Source: Lineus longissimus (lineage: Eukaryota; Nemertea; Pilidiophora; Heteronemertea; Lineidae). From it: 64,000 nt of DNA. Each line of letters starts with the position of its first letter. The stretch's first letter is position 1. Shown one piece after another: positions 51,457-63,291 of the stretch. The stretch lies in assembly GCF_910592395.1 (NCBI RefSeq), contig NC_088316.1:5332001-5396000 (forward strand). The letters are read 5' to 3'. The position numbers and the translations under genes are program-made. The notes below the pieces were generated by a model. That model searched no databases. It saw only the letters and a program-made list of their open reading frames with translations, and was not told the DNA's origin.

Positions 51457-52764
51457 ATGAGATGGGGCAAATCGTCTGCTAAAATGATTCTGTCATCACA
51501 GAGTGTACCACACAGATCCAAAACGGGAGTATCGAACTTTTCTATGGGTTCGTATCACAGTTTCGTCACGGAAGATGACAATGTGACAGCAGCAGACGAT
51601 AATACGACGGCCATATTGGATCAAGATGGCGGCACAAACAGCCCATTTTCGGTAAACATCACCGAAAGCGGGATTTCGCCAGAGCATCAAAAGTTGTTCG
51701 ATGAAATTATATTTGCGACGAATATGATAGTTCCGCCAATAATAATATCTATTGGAATAATTGGGAATATTTTATCATTCCTTGTGCTCAGAAAGAAGAA
51801 GTACGCCAAACAGTCCACATGTGTTTACATGCGTGCTCTGACTTTTTTTGACTCTTTCACTTTACTGGTGTATGCCTTCCAGCGATATCTCCTGAAACTG
51901 ACCCCTGACACGTTTTGGGCAAATGGGGATGCATTCTGCAAGGAGTTCATATTCGTGGCTTATTTGAGCATGTCAAATTCTCACTGGACACTGGTCATGA
52001 TGACAGTGGACCGGTTCATAGCTGTAAGATTCCCGCTAAAAAGTGTGACAACGTGCACGCCACGGCGGTCGAAAAAATGCATCCTCGTAATGGCTGTGGT
52101 TGCTACACTCTTCAACACGCAGCAATTCCTCAGGATAGCAAATCCGCACGCGAACGTCTTAAAATTCAAATGTCCCTTCGATTACACTATTGTTTCACCA
52201 GCCTACGAACTAATCTTCCAACACATTCTGTCGTATTTAGTCTTTTACACGCCTCTGTTCAGCTTACTCATCCTAAATGTTTTGATTGTCTACAGCGTCA
52301 CGAAACGTGGAAAAAAGTCGAAGAAGCTCGGGATTTCGGATGCGGTCCGGGGTGATTCGCTGCGCCGGTTCCGCCGGTGCCAGGATAGGCAGATTACGGT
52401 CATGCTTCTGTTGGTGACCTGGGTGTTCACAATCGCCGTCACGCCTTTTACGCTAGATCACCTGTTCTGGGATGTGATCATGCCACATCTTGAAGACACA
52501 GACCCGTTCTTACGAGAGTTACGCCACGTTTTATACGAGATAGCGCTAACTTGCATCATCATAAACCCAGCTATAAACTTTTATTTGTACTGCCTCGGTT
52601 GCCATAAATTTCGAAACGATCTGAAGTCCCTTTTCAGAATCATGTTCTTCAGACGAAAAGATTCTGAAATGGATAAAGGCAGCACACAGAGTCAGCATTG
52701 TGATTCTATTATCAGCACGGAGACTATTGAGACTGATAGTGTCACAACAACCAGTAGACTCTGA
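51457..52764 (+). CDS. Rhodopsin-family (class A) GPCR, intronless, invertebrate peptide-receptor type
   Basis: 435 residues, seven hydrophobic segments. The extracellular N-terminus of about 88 residues has sequons (NVT, NTT, NIT). TM1 holds GN (N104) and TM2 Asp132. Cys161 at the top of TM3 and Cys239 in loop 2 form the expected disulfide. TM3 ends DRF (185-187) instead of DRY. TM4 follows near 206-226, TM5 has Pro266, TM6 is TWVFTIAVTPFTL, and TM7 has NPAINFYLYC (N370, P371) with Asn at the usual NPxxY tyrosine. The short Arg-rich loop 3 and Ser/Thr-rich tail (possible kinase sites) are usual. The TM7 INFxLYC motif recalls FMRFamide- and related neuropeptide-receptor families of invertebrates; the ligand is unknown. 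Start: first ATG chosen; ATGs at codons 10 and 30 are alternatives and do not affect the 7TM core. Confidence 0.9.
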   Translation: MRWGKSSAKMILSSQSVPHRSKTGVSNFSMGSYHSFVTEDDNVTAADDNTTAILDQDGGTNSPFSVNITESGISPEHQKLFDEIIFATNMIVPPIIISIGIIGNILSFLVLRKKKYAKQSTCVYMRALTFFDSFTLLVYAFQRYLLKLTPDTFWANGDAFCKEFIFVAYLSMSNSHWTLVMMTVDRFIAVRFPLKSVTTCTPRRSKKCILVMAVVATLFNTQQFLRIANPHANVLKFKCPFDYTIVSPAYELIFQHILSYLVFYTPLFSLLILNVLIVYSVTKRGKKSKKLGISDAVRGDSLRRFRRCQDRQITVMLLLVTWVFTIAVTPFTLDHLFWDVIMPHLEDTDPFLRELRHVLYEIALTCIIINPAINFYLYCLGCHKFRNDLKSLFRIMFFRRKDSEMDKGSTQSQHCDSIISTETIETDSVTTTSRL

Positions 52765-52877
52765 GTTAGGGTGGTCAGGGCAAACAAGATAATAATTGAG
52801 ACATGATGAACCAGGTGTTTATTGATCCTTGCCTCAAAGCCAAACAGGATTTTAGAGGTTCAGCATTCTCGATGCAG

Positions 52878-52885
52878 AAATAAAA
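52878..52885 (+). terminator. Candidate polyadenylation signal of the GPCR gene
   Basis: AATAAA about 115 bp after the TGA, in GCAGAAATAAAACAA. Confidence 0.45.
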
Positions 52886-55800
52886 CAATTCTGTAGTGAA
52901 GTCCAATGGTCATTTCGAAGATCCCCTGGATAGGTCATATTTTGTTTCTGGATATCTCTCATTCATTCTTGGCACACGAGTAGATTGATAAAAAAATGAC
53001 CCGAGCAATTCATCCATATTGGTCGAGAAATAAACCGTACAGAGGAGAAAATATCCGAATTCAAAATGCACTACGTTAAGGTGCACAAAAGCATACCCAA
53101 TTTTCTATTTCATTACCAGGCTTACTAAAATTTAAAAAATCCTGTTTGGTTTTGAGGTGCATGAAGACCGATAAAAACCTGAAATCCAACCAGTAGTTTG
53201 CCCACCAGAGCCCAAAACGATGCGGACATAACATTTACGAATGGACTTCAATGCGAACATCAGAGCCAGGACCGTAAATTTGGATGGAAAGTGCGAGTTC
53301 TGTTGAGGCAGACATTGTCACATCCAGAAAATTATATTTCGGTCAGTCGCTTCCAGCAACTAGCAGGAATGTAGAACGACATAGACAGAATGATTGGTTG
53401 CTCAGACTCGTCGATGCCGAGAGGCATTCGACATCCGGTGGCGACAAATCCAACATTCGGATAACCGGGCAATTTATCACACACAATTTATCGTAAGAGA
53501 TATCAGTGTTACCTGTATAGTAGTGTTTATGGACAGGGACTAGCCCATTGAAAATGGCTTCTATACGCTGTACATCGAACCTACTGGGACCTCGATAAAG
53601 GCCAAGAATACCAACTGTATGCAATCTATCCTATTACGCAGCTCCTGTGCAGGCAATGTTATACGCCCGTGTGCGGAGCTGTTTTTCAGGCTAGCTGTTT
53701 GGAGAATGGCCAGATAGCGCTATTTTTAGGGATGACCAGACGTTCATTAGGTGCATACATGAACCCTATGTCATTGTTATTTTCGAATCGGCCAATCACT
53801 GTGCGTATTGTGGTCTGTGACGCCAGGCGTCACGTGGAAATAATTAACGTGATAAAGTTGTTGACAATTCGAGGTCAACTCCCGTCCTTTTTGTGGTGGG
53901 TCGGGCCAGACCGGTCTAGGACAAAAGATGCATGGCTTACCAAACTATGAATTTAAATGCCACATGGACATATTGATAAAGGAGATTTGGAGCAATTTTA
54001 TCGTAAGATACCCTGCTCCCTGTCATGGTAACATCACACTAAGTGAATCAATATACCTGAATATATCACTCTTCTGGGCGGGACGATTTATTAATTAAGT
54101 CGGGGGGGGGACGACTTACAAAAACAAAAAAAGAAGAAATAGTTTTTTCTTCAATAAAACATTTTTTCTTTCATTTTGCCGTCATTTTTATTATCTCGGG
54201 GGACGGCTTTGTAAGTCGGGGAGACGACTTACGGAAACGAGGCTGGGCTTACTTAACGAAACGGTTTCGGCGTAATCACTATATAAATGTCAGGTATTAT
54301 CATGACGTGATCGTCCGCTGATCACACTCTGGTATGGTCGCCGCACACTGAGCGATTCGTTTGAACTCGAGAACATCTTAACTAGTTGCAGTCAGTTGCA
54401 ATGAATCGATTTGCAATTCTGTAAACCTATCGCAAACGGAACCAATGCTTTGCAACTCAAATAATCGCATTGCATCGCTCAATGTACGTTCTAATTGCGA
54501 TTCATCAACGAGTTTCAACGATTGAAATCAGTGACATCGCACAACCGGCCGCATAATGCAGAATGATTTATTGCAACTCGATTAATTGCATTTAATCGCT
54601 CATTTTGAGACCGGTTTGGTCTGGAAAACAACACGAACAAAAACAATACTGAATTGTAACTCGATTCGTTGCAACTAACTGCAACAAGCTGAGCAGCTTT
54701 CAAATTCAAAAGTTCCAAATCCTCCACTCGCATATCTTAAAAGGATTTATATATATTCCAGTAGCAGTTTGCCACCCAAGTTTGCTATTTTTGGCATTTT
54801 CGGCTATCTTTGCGGCAGCGGCAATCTACGGCGGTTTCCCGCTGAAGAGGAATCGATCATTAAGAAGTGTTTAGAACCTTAATCAAATACCATTTTCTTA
54901 TTAGTTTCAATATCAAGAAAACAACTTAAAAACTTGACGAAAGAAAATAATTTTTATGAATAAATCACCTCGTTCCGGAAAAAGTACTCCAGACAATCAA
55001 ACTGTTGCAAGAGTGACATCAGAAACTATTCTAGTATTGACTAAGACCACAGTATTGTATTTTTCATAGTCGAAAACACCCTTGTGGTTGTCGAAAAAAA
55101 AATGCAGAAATGACATTCAAAGAAAAACTAATCATTTTCATGATGTTTGTGTTCTGAAGAGGACATTTCACGCTAGGGTCTTAACTTATTTAACATTTTG
55201 ACTTTTTGTTTTTTAAATGGCCCAATGCTTTAGATTTTTTTGTTGGAGGTGATTATTATCTGTACTGGTGTTAGCGATTTGTCGCAGACTTACTTAATAC
55301 CCACCCCAACATTCATCTTTATTCAAACGAGCTTCAATTTTCTAAAAAGTAAACGTGTCAAAATATTAAATTTTTAACAAAACACTTATTGTAAGGAGAA
55401 TCCGTTACTTCTGATTAAACTCTTTTTTGTCATTTTTTATACCATGGGTGCAATGAAATTGCATTTCTCGGCCTCTTCTGGGATTCAGGCCTGGACTAAC
55501 GTCTACAGCGTAAAGTGAGACGTCATGTAGCGATTTTTTTTCGGTGTCCGTCAATCTTCGGAGACCTCGTGGACTGTCCAATTCTCGAATTGTTTAATCA
55601 GCTCACTAGACGGTTGACAGCGTATGCATCTAGCTAGTATTGGGACGAAGCTCCACAAGCAGTACACTCTGAGGTTGCTCTCTTCTAAGGATGGTCTGAA
55701 TATTCTTTGGCTGGTTTTCGGTTCGCGCACATTTGGCAGGTTTCGCAGCCCTTACGGAGATCGAGCTACGAACAACGAAAAACGAAGTATGTGAACGTAC

Positions 55801-56430
55801 TTTATTGACGACTTTTTTGGAAAATTTCCCCGATTCCTCGTACTAATTAGTACAGCAGATGATTTACGAGTGCCGCGTAAATGAATTAGCACATGGCTTG
55901 ATGACACGACAGACCTTCGTCGTTTGCGAAACCTGCCTCTAGGAGAGCGAAGTTCCCGAGAGACGTTGTCACAACCATTCAGTCGATTAGTGACCGTCTC
56001 AACAGAACGAAATTGTCCGCAAAGTGCGTCTTGCGTGGCCACCAGAGAATAGAAGATTTTCCTAACTATTATCTGTGCTGATATCCTAATGGAGGCAATT
56101 AGAGTAATAGTGTCCATCTGATGTCTGTTAGTTTCCTGACCTCGATCGTTGGTCCCATGAGGCGGGGACAAGAGTCGATGCCAGAGAAGATTGTACAGTC
56201 TTACCTTACACTACAATCAAGTCCAGGAAAATCTGTAACCTGGAAGACCGTCTTTTACCCCAGGGACGTTTTCAACTTTAGAATATATTAACTGAAATAT
56301 TAAATCAACTTCAAGCATATTTCCACGGCTGTGGTAGTTTACGTTGTGACTGATTATAACTCTTGGGTCAGATGTGCTGGGAGCTGTTGTCTTATGGATG
56401 ATAAGGTTCTACGCACTGGCGAGATTAAAG
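52886..56430. other. No supported gene
   Basis: At 54300-54700 there is a stretch full of TTGCAAC, CGATT and GAGCGAT words, probably an old repeat. A poly-G/ACGACTTAC inverted pair lies at 54100-54235. ORFs are short and featureless, including a 139-codon minus ORF at 55752-56171. Confidence 0.45.
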
Positions 56431-56439
56431 ACGCAATTT

Positions 56440-56670
56440 CAGGCCATTGGGCCATATGAATAAAAACTAGCATTTGCTTTCTCTAACGATTTTGAAGCAT
56501 TTGCTTGTATTTGTATGACTAAAACTGTAGCAAATGCTCGGAAAGTTAAGTCTTTGCTACAAGTCAAATCAAACGCTTTTTAGCCTCTAGAGTTTGCTTC
56601 GAAATGGAGGAAATGCTTGTCTTCATGTGAATAAAGCATATCATATGCTTTTTACTTGATAGGAAATGAT
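56440..56670. repeat. Diverged relative of the ATATGAATAAA MITE
   Basis: CATATGAATAAAAACTAGCA then repeated AGCATTTGCTT and GCAAATGCT words, ending GTGAATAAAGCATATCATAT. It resembles the arms of the MITEs at 23277 and 57872 but is longer and more scrambled. Confidence 0.5.
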
Positions 56671-57477
56671 TAGATTTTTCAAGGTTGCTCCTGTAACTTC
56701 GGAAAATATCTCTCCGACCGGTTGCCCTCAATAAAGAAACCGAAACTTCTTCTGACTTATTATACACTCCGGACGCAATGAATTGGTATTGTCCTTTTGC
56801 CATAAGAAGATGCGACCAGGAGACGAAATGGACTGCCCCCGAGAGTCTAGCTGATTATGGAACCTTTAAGTTCGATGGCAATCAAAATGGTAATCATTTT
56901 TAGAAATCTTTTTTCGACTACGAAATATCCTGATAGACAGCAGACTGTGTGTTTTGCCTTTGTAAATCGAAATGAAAACGAAATCGCAAGAGCTAACCGG
57001 CCTCATTTTCAGACAAACTGCTTGAAGGGACAATATAGGCAGCGGCTAGGTAGGCAAGATAAAGTTACACGAAGTCGCAGTCACAGCTCACAGTGCGTCG
57101 AAATGATTCATGCTTGTACGAGCAATATATTTAGTGCTGAATCTGACAAGACCCAGGGCCCTTACTGTGTATATTAGTCACCTGAAGATGGCCAAATTAG
57201 CCCCTCTGCTCCTGTCTATAGCCCCCTTTAAGAAAACACCAACCAGAACGCGAAGCCCTTCATGGAATAATAACTCTTCTTTAAATCAGCTCGTGAACAC
57301 CAGTCCTTACCTAGTCAAGAAGGAAGGTATATTTGAATTTAGCCTGGAAGAAACGAACACGATTATTTCCTAATTTGTACCGTAGCGAACGGGTATCTAC
57401 CATCCCTTTCCTGGAAGTGGTACGTGTCGGATCCCTGAATGTTGGCTAGGTTTTATAGCCTTTCATGCCGGACACTA

Positions 57478-57562
57478 CTAGCTTAGTTCATCTCTTGGGC
57501 TATAGATGGCAATACCGTATGAAACACGAATTTTCTCAATGTGTCCTGATTGTGACATCCAT
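57478..57562. repeat. Dispersed repeat, copy 1
   Basis: CTATAGATGGCAATACCGTA and flanking sequence match 59627-59708 over about 80 bp. A second shared block (TTGCCAAGTTGAAA) follows in both copies at about 57809 and 59788. Confidence 0.75.
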
Positions 57563-57871
57563 GCACAGGTACGATTATTGTCTCCAATAACGATCAATGA
57601 TGTAGAGCGGCAGTAGAATGTTTCCCTCAGTCGCCTATGTTAGCTCCAACACTTTCTTGACATGGATGTCAGATGTGGCATGTGATGCCCAGGTTATCAA
57701 AGCTGCAATAGCGTTGCTATCAATGATGAATTATGCAGAGTATCAAAGATATCAAACAGCGCTACCCAAGGTATCAAAAGCAGCGGTGCACAGACCATCA
57801 AAGAATACTTGCCAAGTTGAAAACTGTGACTGACAGTATGTTGGTAATCTCTGTGCACACCCAGAGGCATT

Positions 57872-57989
57872 GGGTGATATGAAAAAAGACTAGCAAATGC
57901 TTTTACTTCAATTTTGTATAGAAAGGCCTGGTGTAAATGTACATGGAGTTTTAGATAAAAGCATTTGCTACTCTTTATTCATATCACCC
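57872..57989. mobile_element. 118-bp MITE, copy 2
   Basis: GGGTGATATGAA and TTCATATCACCC ends, with arms CTAGCAAATGCTTTTA and TAAAAGCATTTGCTA. It is close to the copy at 23277-23394, including the middle AGAAAGGCCT and AATGTACAT. Confidence 0.85.
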
Positions 57990-58708
57990 ATTGTCTAAAA
58001 CCACCTACCCACCTATCACTTTTTTCCAGGTGGGAAAACCGATGACGTTCACAAGGACCAATGAGATGCCGCGAGATGGCGTGGCAGTATGCTGTGTATT
58101 CCAGGCTGAGAAACCTTCTTTGACCGGTGTGACAGCGGATATAGTCCCCCTGGAGTCATAGTCCGGTAGCATTGTATTTGACCAATTAAGCAGCATGATC
58201 TATTGTACCGCTAACCCTAACCAAAACATTTAGCAATGCGGGCTATTGTTACACGGACTATCAGCCCTAGGACTACTATCCCCGCCACACCGGCCTCTTG
58301 GACATCCAGTACAGGCCTACAGGTCATTGGTAATTACAGAGCGCGTCCAAGTTTGCACTATCAGCCCCCCCCCCCCCCATGACACCACCAAACTGTTAAC
58401 TCATTCATGACTTGAGATTTCTTGAAAATTGCCCTCTTTTTAGCCAATTCTGCAAATGGGGAAGTCGAATATCGATGCTCTTTGATGCTGCAAGTTTGGG
58501 GCATGCCATATGGACTGATTTTGAGCCAGAATGACAAGCTTCCCTTTGTTAGCCGTCACATTTCCATTGCGTATGACTTTATGATTTTTTGATACCTACT
58601 ATTTGTACACAGGGGTGGATAGCTTTCGTTATCTCACTGGAATTTTTTGACAGTGTGGTCAAGTTATGGTACCGGTATTTGAAGTGTTTCTATTGGCTGC
58701 GATAACAG

Positions 58709-59002
58709 TGTCATATGTAATCGGCTCGAAATGTACATAGTTTATATTTAGCTTTCCGGGTATTAAGAGGGCCTACTAAGGGTTAGCCCTCTTTTCGTGT
58801 ACTCTCATTATTATATAACACGTTAGTATATTATGAGGCTGTGACTGTTTGTAGGAAGTGCCATGCTGACCGGTCTGAGGAACACGTGTATATAAGATGT
58901 CGATCGCAATAAACTGTTTGAACCATATTCTGTAGTGTACGTCCCGTCAATGTGAAAACTCTCACTTGGAACTCGGAGTGGCCATCTGTGTAAGGGGCTA
59001 CA
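58709..59002 (+). mobile_element. LTR of a Ty3-like retrotransposon
   Basis: The segment starts TGTCATATG (start uncertain) and ends GGGGCTACA. It contains a TATA box (GTATATAAG, 58887-58895) and AATAAA (58908-58913) in promoter-to-poly(A) order. A primer-binding-like site follows directly. No gag or pol frames were found downstream, so it is a solo LTR with some leader or a truncated element. Confidence 0.6.
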
Positions 59003-59007
59003 TCTTT

Positions 59008-59020
59008 TGGGGGCTCAGCC
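59008..59020 (+). other. Candidate primer-binding site next to the LTR
   Basis: TGGGGGCTCAGCC starts 5 bp after the LTR end. TGG at the start is the complement of a tRNA CCA tail. A similar TGGGGGCTC site is known from many Ty3-type and retroviral elements. Confidence 0.55.
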
Positions 59021-59626
59021 GTTTGTGAGAACTATTTTGTGATATTGTTGATTCGGGACAGTGCAATGTGTTTGTTGATCGTACAAGTGAATACTGAATC
59101 AAGTAAAAAGAGAGAAAACCTTTTCTGAACCCCTGCCCTGGGGTGTCAATTGATTGATTGGCTTAATTGATCTCTTACGTCCACGGTGACCGTATATGAC
59201 TGATCATTTTATATCGACACCTTTTATAATCAATCAGATTATGCTGTTGCTATTCACCACAGATACGATTCGGCACATTGCCTGTGCTTTCTGCAGCAAC
59301 GTACTGCCGTGCCATCGTGTGGCATGCAAACACCTTGCTATCCTTGAGCGTCATCGGTTTTCCCGACCTGGAAAAAGTGGTAGGTGGGTAGGTGGGTAGG
59401 TGGGTTGGTGGTAGCTGGTTTTAGACACTGCCGCCACAACCAGAAGAACCTTTCTGATTGTAGCAGGGACTGATTTTGAGCTGAATCGAACTGGCTGACT
59501 ATAGTCTCCCTTTAACACGAGGACATTCTTGGGAGTGCTATCATTTCTTTCGCACATCACAGAGCCTTAAACTATCCGCTTAGTTTGTCTCTGTACTCCC
59601 ATGACATTTCCAATCGTTCACGCTAT
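59021..59626. other. Possible retrotransposon leader, then unassigned sequence
   Basis: No gag-like ORF. A short (GGTAGGTG)n run lies at about 59378-59410. Confidence 0.45.
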
Positions 59627-59708
59627 TAGCTTAGTTTGTCTCTTGTGCTATAGATGGCAATACCGTATGAAAGACGAATTCCATCAACGTGTCCCGATTG
59701 TGACAGGG
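59627..59708. repeat. Dispersed repeat, copy 2
   Basis: Matches 57478-57562. The ORF starting at 59654 lies over it and has several Cys residues but no recognised domain. Confidence 0.7.
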
Positions 59709-61291
59709 TAAGGACAGAGCTGGTCTGTCACACCCAAACAGACAATATGTGTTGCGATGATGGAAAGGGAATACAGCAAGTCTTAACTTGCCAAGTTGAA
59801 AGGCGAGGCAGTCATTTCGTCTTCTCTGTATGGTTGTCTGTCACAATCAGAAGATTAGGATGAATGAGAGAAGGGGATGGACTGAAGCCAGTCCTGCATT
59901 GGAAGATGCGACTGTCGATCGGTCTCCTCTGAATTGGTTCATTGAGCAGACTTTCTCTTGATGAAAGGGATTAAAGTGAGCAAAATCAAACTGCTGGGTG
60001 CTCTCTAGGATTTGAAAGTCGGTTGTTCCTCTGAAACCAAGTCTTTTTGTCCATTGTAAAGACAAGTTTGCCTCCGATTCTGAATAAAATTGTATGATGC
60101 TTGATGAAAGATCAACCTCATGAATAGTAAGTTACTAAACACAACACTCAATCATAGCTGGATATGATTTATTTATTTTTATTAGGGATATTTGCTACAA
60201 ATTCCTAGGATACAAAATAATGCATCCCACTATCACTACATGCTGCAATGTTTCATCTATCACTAAATTCTGTGACGTTTGGTAGTGGATGCCTTGTGTG
60301 GTTTCATAACTATTGTGGATTGTCCACGGTGCGTGGAGCAGCAGGCCTCGGATGTGGCAAGGGTACGTCAAGATATCAAAATCATAGTGATAGATCAGGC
60401 CAAGATAAAATTAGAGTACCGATATGTGGTCTTTATACATACTTGATGATACACACAACCTTACAACTTTACACATTTCACTCTTTCAAGTTCAGGTTTT
60501 ACGTGTGTTTTCTGTATGTTTTGATGATTTATGATTGATCTGTTGACTCTGATTTGGGATATCTTTACGTGCCTGTGACAGATTCAGGGCCTAATGTTGA
60601 GGAACTGTGTTGGCAAAGAGCGACATCCTTCGATCTGCTTAGAAAATGGTTTGGTCGGTTTCCATCGTCCATCACTACATTTCTCAGATCATCCTGCATT
60701 ATCAACACTCAACTCTATGAAGACATTATTATCCCTATGGGGTGTTTGACAAGACTTCCTCGACTGCATTTACGATGAAAGACCCACATCCTCTGCACCA
60801 ACGGGAGCCAATGCTGCTTTGTTTGTAACAGACAGAGAATCCAGTTAGAACAAATGATGTGATCGACTCGATAGCTGATCACATTTTGCTCTTGTCGCTT
60901 CTTTTTGCGGTCCCATTATGATTACTGAGCAAAAGGTATATTCTTGAGAGAGAATTTTCTTGGTTACAGAGGTGAAATTTTGGTTGTATTTAGGATAGTT
61001 GACCATTCTCCTCTGCACAAACGAGATTCAATGCTGCTTTCTTTGTGACAGACAAAGAATCCAGTTAGAACAAATGACATGGTTGTATACATAATGATTA
61101 GCTGTTTTTCAATCGTCCTGGGTCATCCAGCTAAGACCAATTATTTGCCTCTTCTCTTTATTTCTCCAACAATCACACCATAATTGGATTGTCTTTTTCC
61201 ACATGGTAAATTCAGCCTTTAAATCTGAAAGGATAAAAGTGTTAGATTAGACAATTTGAAACGATTTCAATACAGTAGAACTTCCCTATTA
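59709..61291. other. No firm gene; faint zinc-finger-like remnant
   Basis: At about 60270-60360 a broken frame reads like CDVx(n)C-WFHNYCGLST, which could be a decayed PHD-type finger from a retroelement. A 74-codon ORF at 60554-60778 has no known motif. Two near-repeats CAGACARAGAATCCAGTTAG lie at about 60832 and 61048. Confidence 0.35.
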
Positions 61292-61463
61292 GGCCGAAGT
61301 TACATAGACCTCATTCGTTCATTTCCCAGGACTCATTTGCCCCTTTTGCTTTCTTTCCCCTGTGAATGCACGGCCTTGCGGCGTGCATTCACCGAGGAAT
61401 GAAAGAAAAACCCGGAAAGTGACTCGTGGTAAATGAACGAATGAGGTCTATGTAACTTCGGCC
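61292..61463. mobile_element. 172-bp MITE with perfect 33-bp TIRs and TTA duplication
   Basis: GGCCGAAGTTACATAGACC at the left is matched exactly at the right through CATTCGTTCATTT. TTA lies on both sides (61289-61291, 61464-61466). The same terminal sequence and target type mark the 4.86-kb element at 40414, its likely relative or trans-mobiliser. Confidence 0.85.
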
Positions 61464-61466
61464 TTA

Positions 61467-62337
61467 AGAACACTCTTGGGACTGACATTGGCTGTCCTTA
61501 ATAGTGTCCCAGTTACAGGGGGCAAATTGCATAAAATGACCTATTGGGACAAAAAAACACTACTATCCCTTATAGTGTATTACTAATACAGAGGTGTCCA
61601 CTGATTTATCATATTAACCCATTTTTGGGGAAATTTTTGCACAAATTATTCACTCCTTGCAAAAAATCGACACGACTTCATGCATATCATATTAAAATGG
61701 GTACCTATTCTTGTTAATCGTATTTACTGGTTGCTCAAAAATGGAAATACACAATGCCGTAGTGCAGTTGTTATGCATGCAAATATGCTAAAACTTGGTA
61801 TTCATAGTATTTGTATATCAGTCTACACACCAGCATTTAAATATGACCACCGGCGATTCAGCTTACAGCATTATAAAACTTATTTGTGATCGAAACGAAT
61901 AAAACTTATGTTTGACCCAAACGAGGTCTAAGTCGTTTAATAGCCCGAGCACCCAAGATACTGATGCATTTGTGACAAAAACTGAGGGATGTGCAATTAC
62001 ATGTGCCCTAGTGGTATTACTAAAAGTTTCAAACAATTTTAACAATGGGGTAGGCTTTAAATTGATCTAAGCCGAAAACATTAAATGATGTCTGTAGGTT
62101 AAGGCCACAAGCCTTATAAAAAAATATCAAGTGAAATTAAGGGCCCTCAAAAAGGACTTAAGGCTTCAAGAACACAGATTTATCAGGGAGATTACCCAAC
62201 ACAGTATAAAGGGAAGGCCATGAATTACACCTGCCATTTGCCTTTCAGACATTGAGCATTCGGATTCAGATTCAGAGTTAGATTCAGATGCAGTCAGTAT
62301 ATCTCACCTTTATATATATAAGCACTCTGTTATCTGA
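61467..62337. other. No supported gene
   Basis: A 69-codon ORF at 61680-61889 is featureless. GATTCAGA words repeat at 62262-62290 just before the LINE fragment. Confidence 0.45.
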
Positions 62338-62997
62338 ATGATCAACAGATGGCAGTCGCCTTTGTCTAACGTTCTAAGGATGTTGGATGTGAATGACAGA
62401 TTTACTTCACCCTGGCTAGCAGAGGTGAAGGAGGTACTTCAAGGCTGTGGCCTTAATGGTGTTTGGTTGAACCAGAATATGCAAAGAAATATTGGAAAAA
62501 AGGTTAAAGGCATCCTGAGTGATCAGTTTCAGCAATCATGGTTTGAAAAAATCACAAATGATAATGAATTTGACAATAATTATTACCGGCTTTTTAAAAA
62601 GTCATTGACCTATGAGAATTACTTGAAGTTTCTTCCCGAGTGTCTCAAGTATGATCTACTGCACTTCAGAATTGGATCTCCCAAAATACCAGTACATGAT
62701 AGAAAGAATTATGGTAATCCAGCTCCACAAAGATTATGCAAAAAATGTAACCTAACAGTAAAGGGTGATGAGTTTCACTTTCTTTTTGAATGTTCTGTAC
62801 TTGACAGTCTTTGAGTTCAATTTATCCCTTTGTATTACCGAAGAAGGCCAAATATAGTTAAAATGGGTGAACTATTAAACAACGAAAATAGAGGCACCAT
62901 TGTTAGGCTGGCCAAATTTATGAAGCAAGGTATGAAATTATATAGCTCGCTTAAAGTTTTGGTTGATGATGATGAAGTGGATGAGGTTCATTTATAA
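62338..62997 (+). pseudogene. C-terminal fragment of a LINE reverse-transcriptase polyprotein
   Basis: The frame reads WLAEVKEVLQGCGLNGVWLN, then QQSWFEKI, YRLFKKSLTYENYLKFLP, LLHFRIGSPKIPVHD, RLCKKCN and GDEFHFLFEC. This order (CGL-VW, a knuckle with CxxC-x(n)-H-x(4)-C) is the C-terminal part of LINE ORF2 proteins common in marine invertebrates. TGA at 62812-62814 interrupts it, and the same frame continues with YYRRRPNIVKMGELLNN to TAA at 62995. The RT and endonuclease parts are absent: a 5'-truncated, decayed copy. Confidence 0.75.
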
Positions 62998-63051
62998 TGG
63001 ATAGTAAAAATATTACTGTTCTACTTTGTATGCTTTAGAAGGCATAGTTCC

Positions 63052-63176
63052 AGTTTGTATTTTGTATTTTGTGTATTTTGTATTTTGTATTTTATATTTT
63101 ATATTTTGTATTTTGTATTTTGTATTTTGTATTTTGTATTTTGTATTTTGTATTTTGTATTTTGTAGTTTGTAGTT
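63052..63176. repeat. (TATTTTG)n microsatellite
   Basis: About 17 units of TATTTTG with a few variants, just after the LINE fragment. The minus-strand frame translating as repeated NTKYKIQ is not a gene. Confidence 0.9.
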
Positions 63177-63240
63177 TTCATAAAAAATACTTTTTGTAAA
63201 TTGTATTCCTCTATGTACTTTAATTTTATAGTGAGGGTGT

Positions 63241-63291
63241 AATAAATTCGTAATTCGTATTTCGTTATTCATAATTCGTAATTCGTAATTC
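63241..63291. repeat. (AATTCGT)n microsatellite
   Basis: About six degenerate heptamers of TAATTCG. It may mark the true end of the LINE insertion. Confidence 0.8.

Noticed and set aside
51915-52355. 146-codon plus ORF inside the GPCR
   Set aside because: Out-of-frame shadow of the receptor coding sequence.
60248-60538. PHD-finger gene suggested by WFHNYCGLS
   Set aside because: The zinc-ligand pattern needs a frameshift and a stop to be bridged and is incomplete; at most a decayed remnant.
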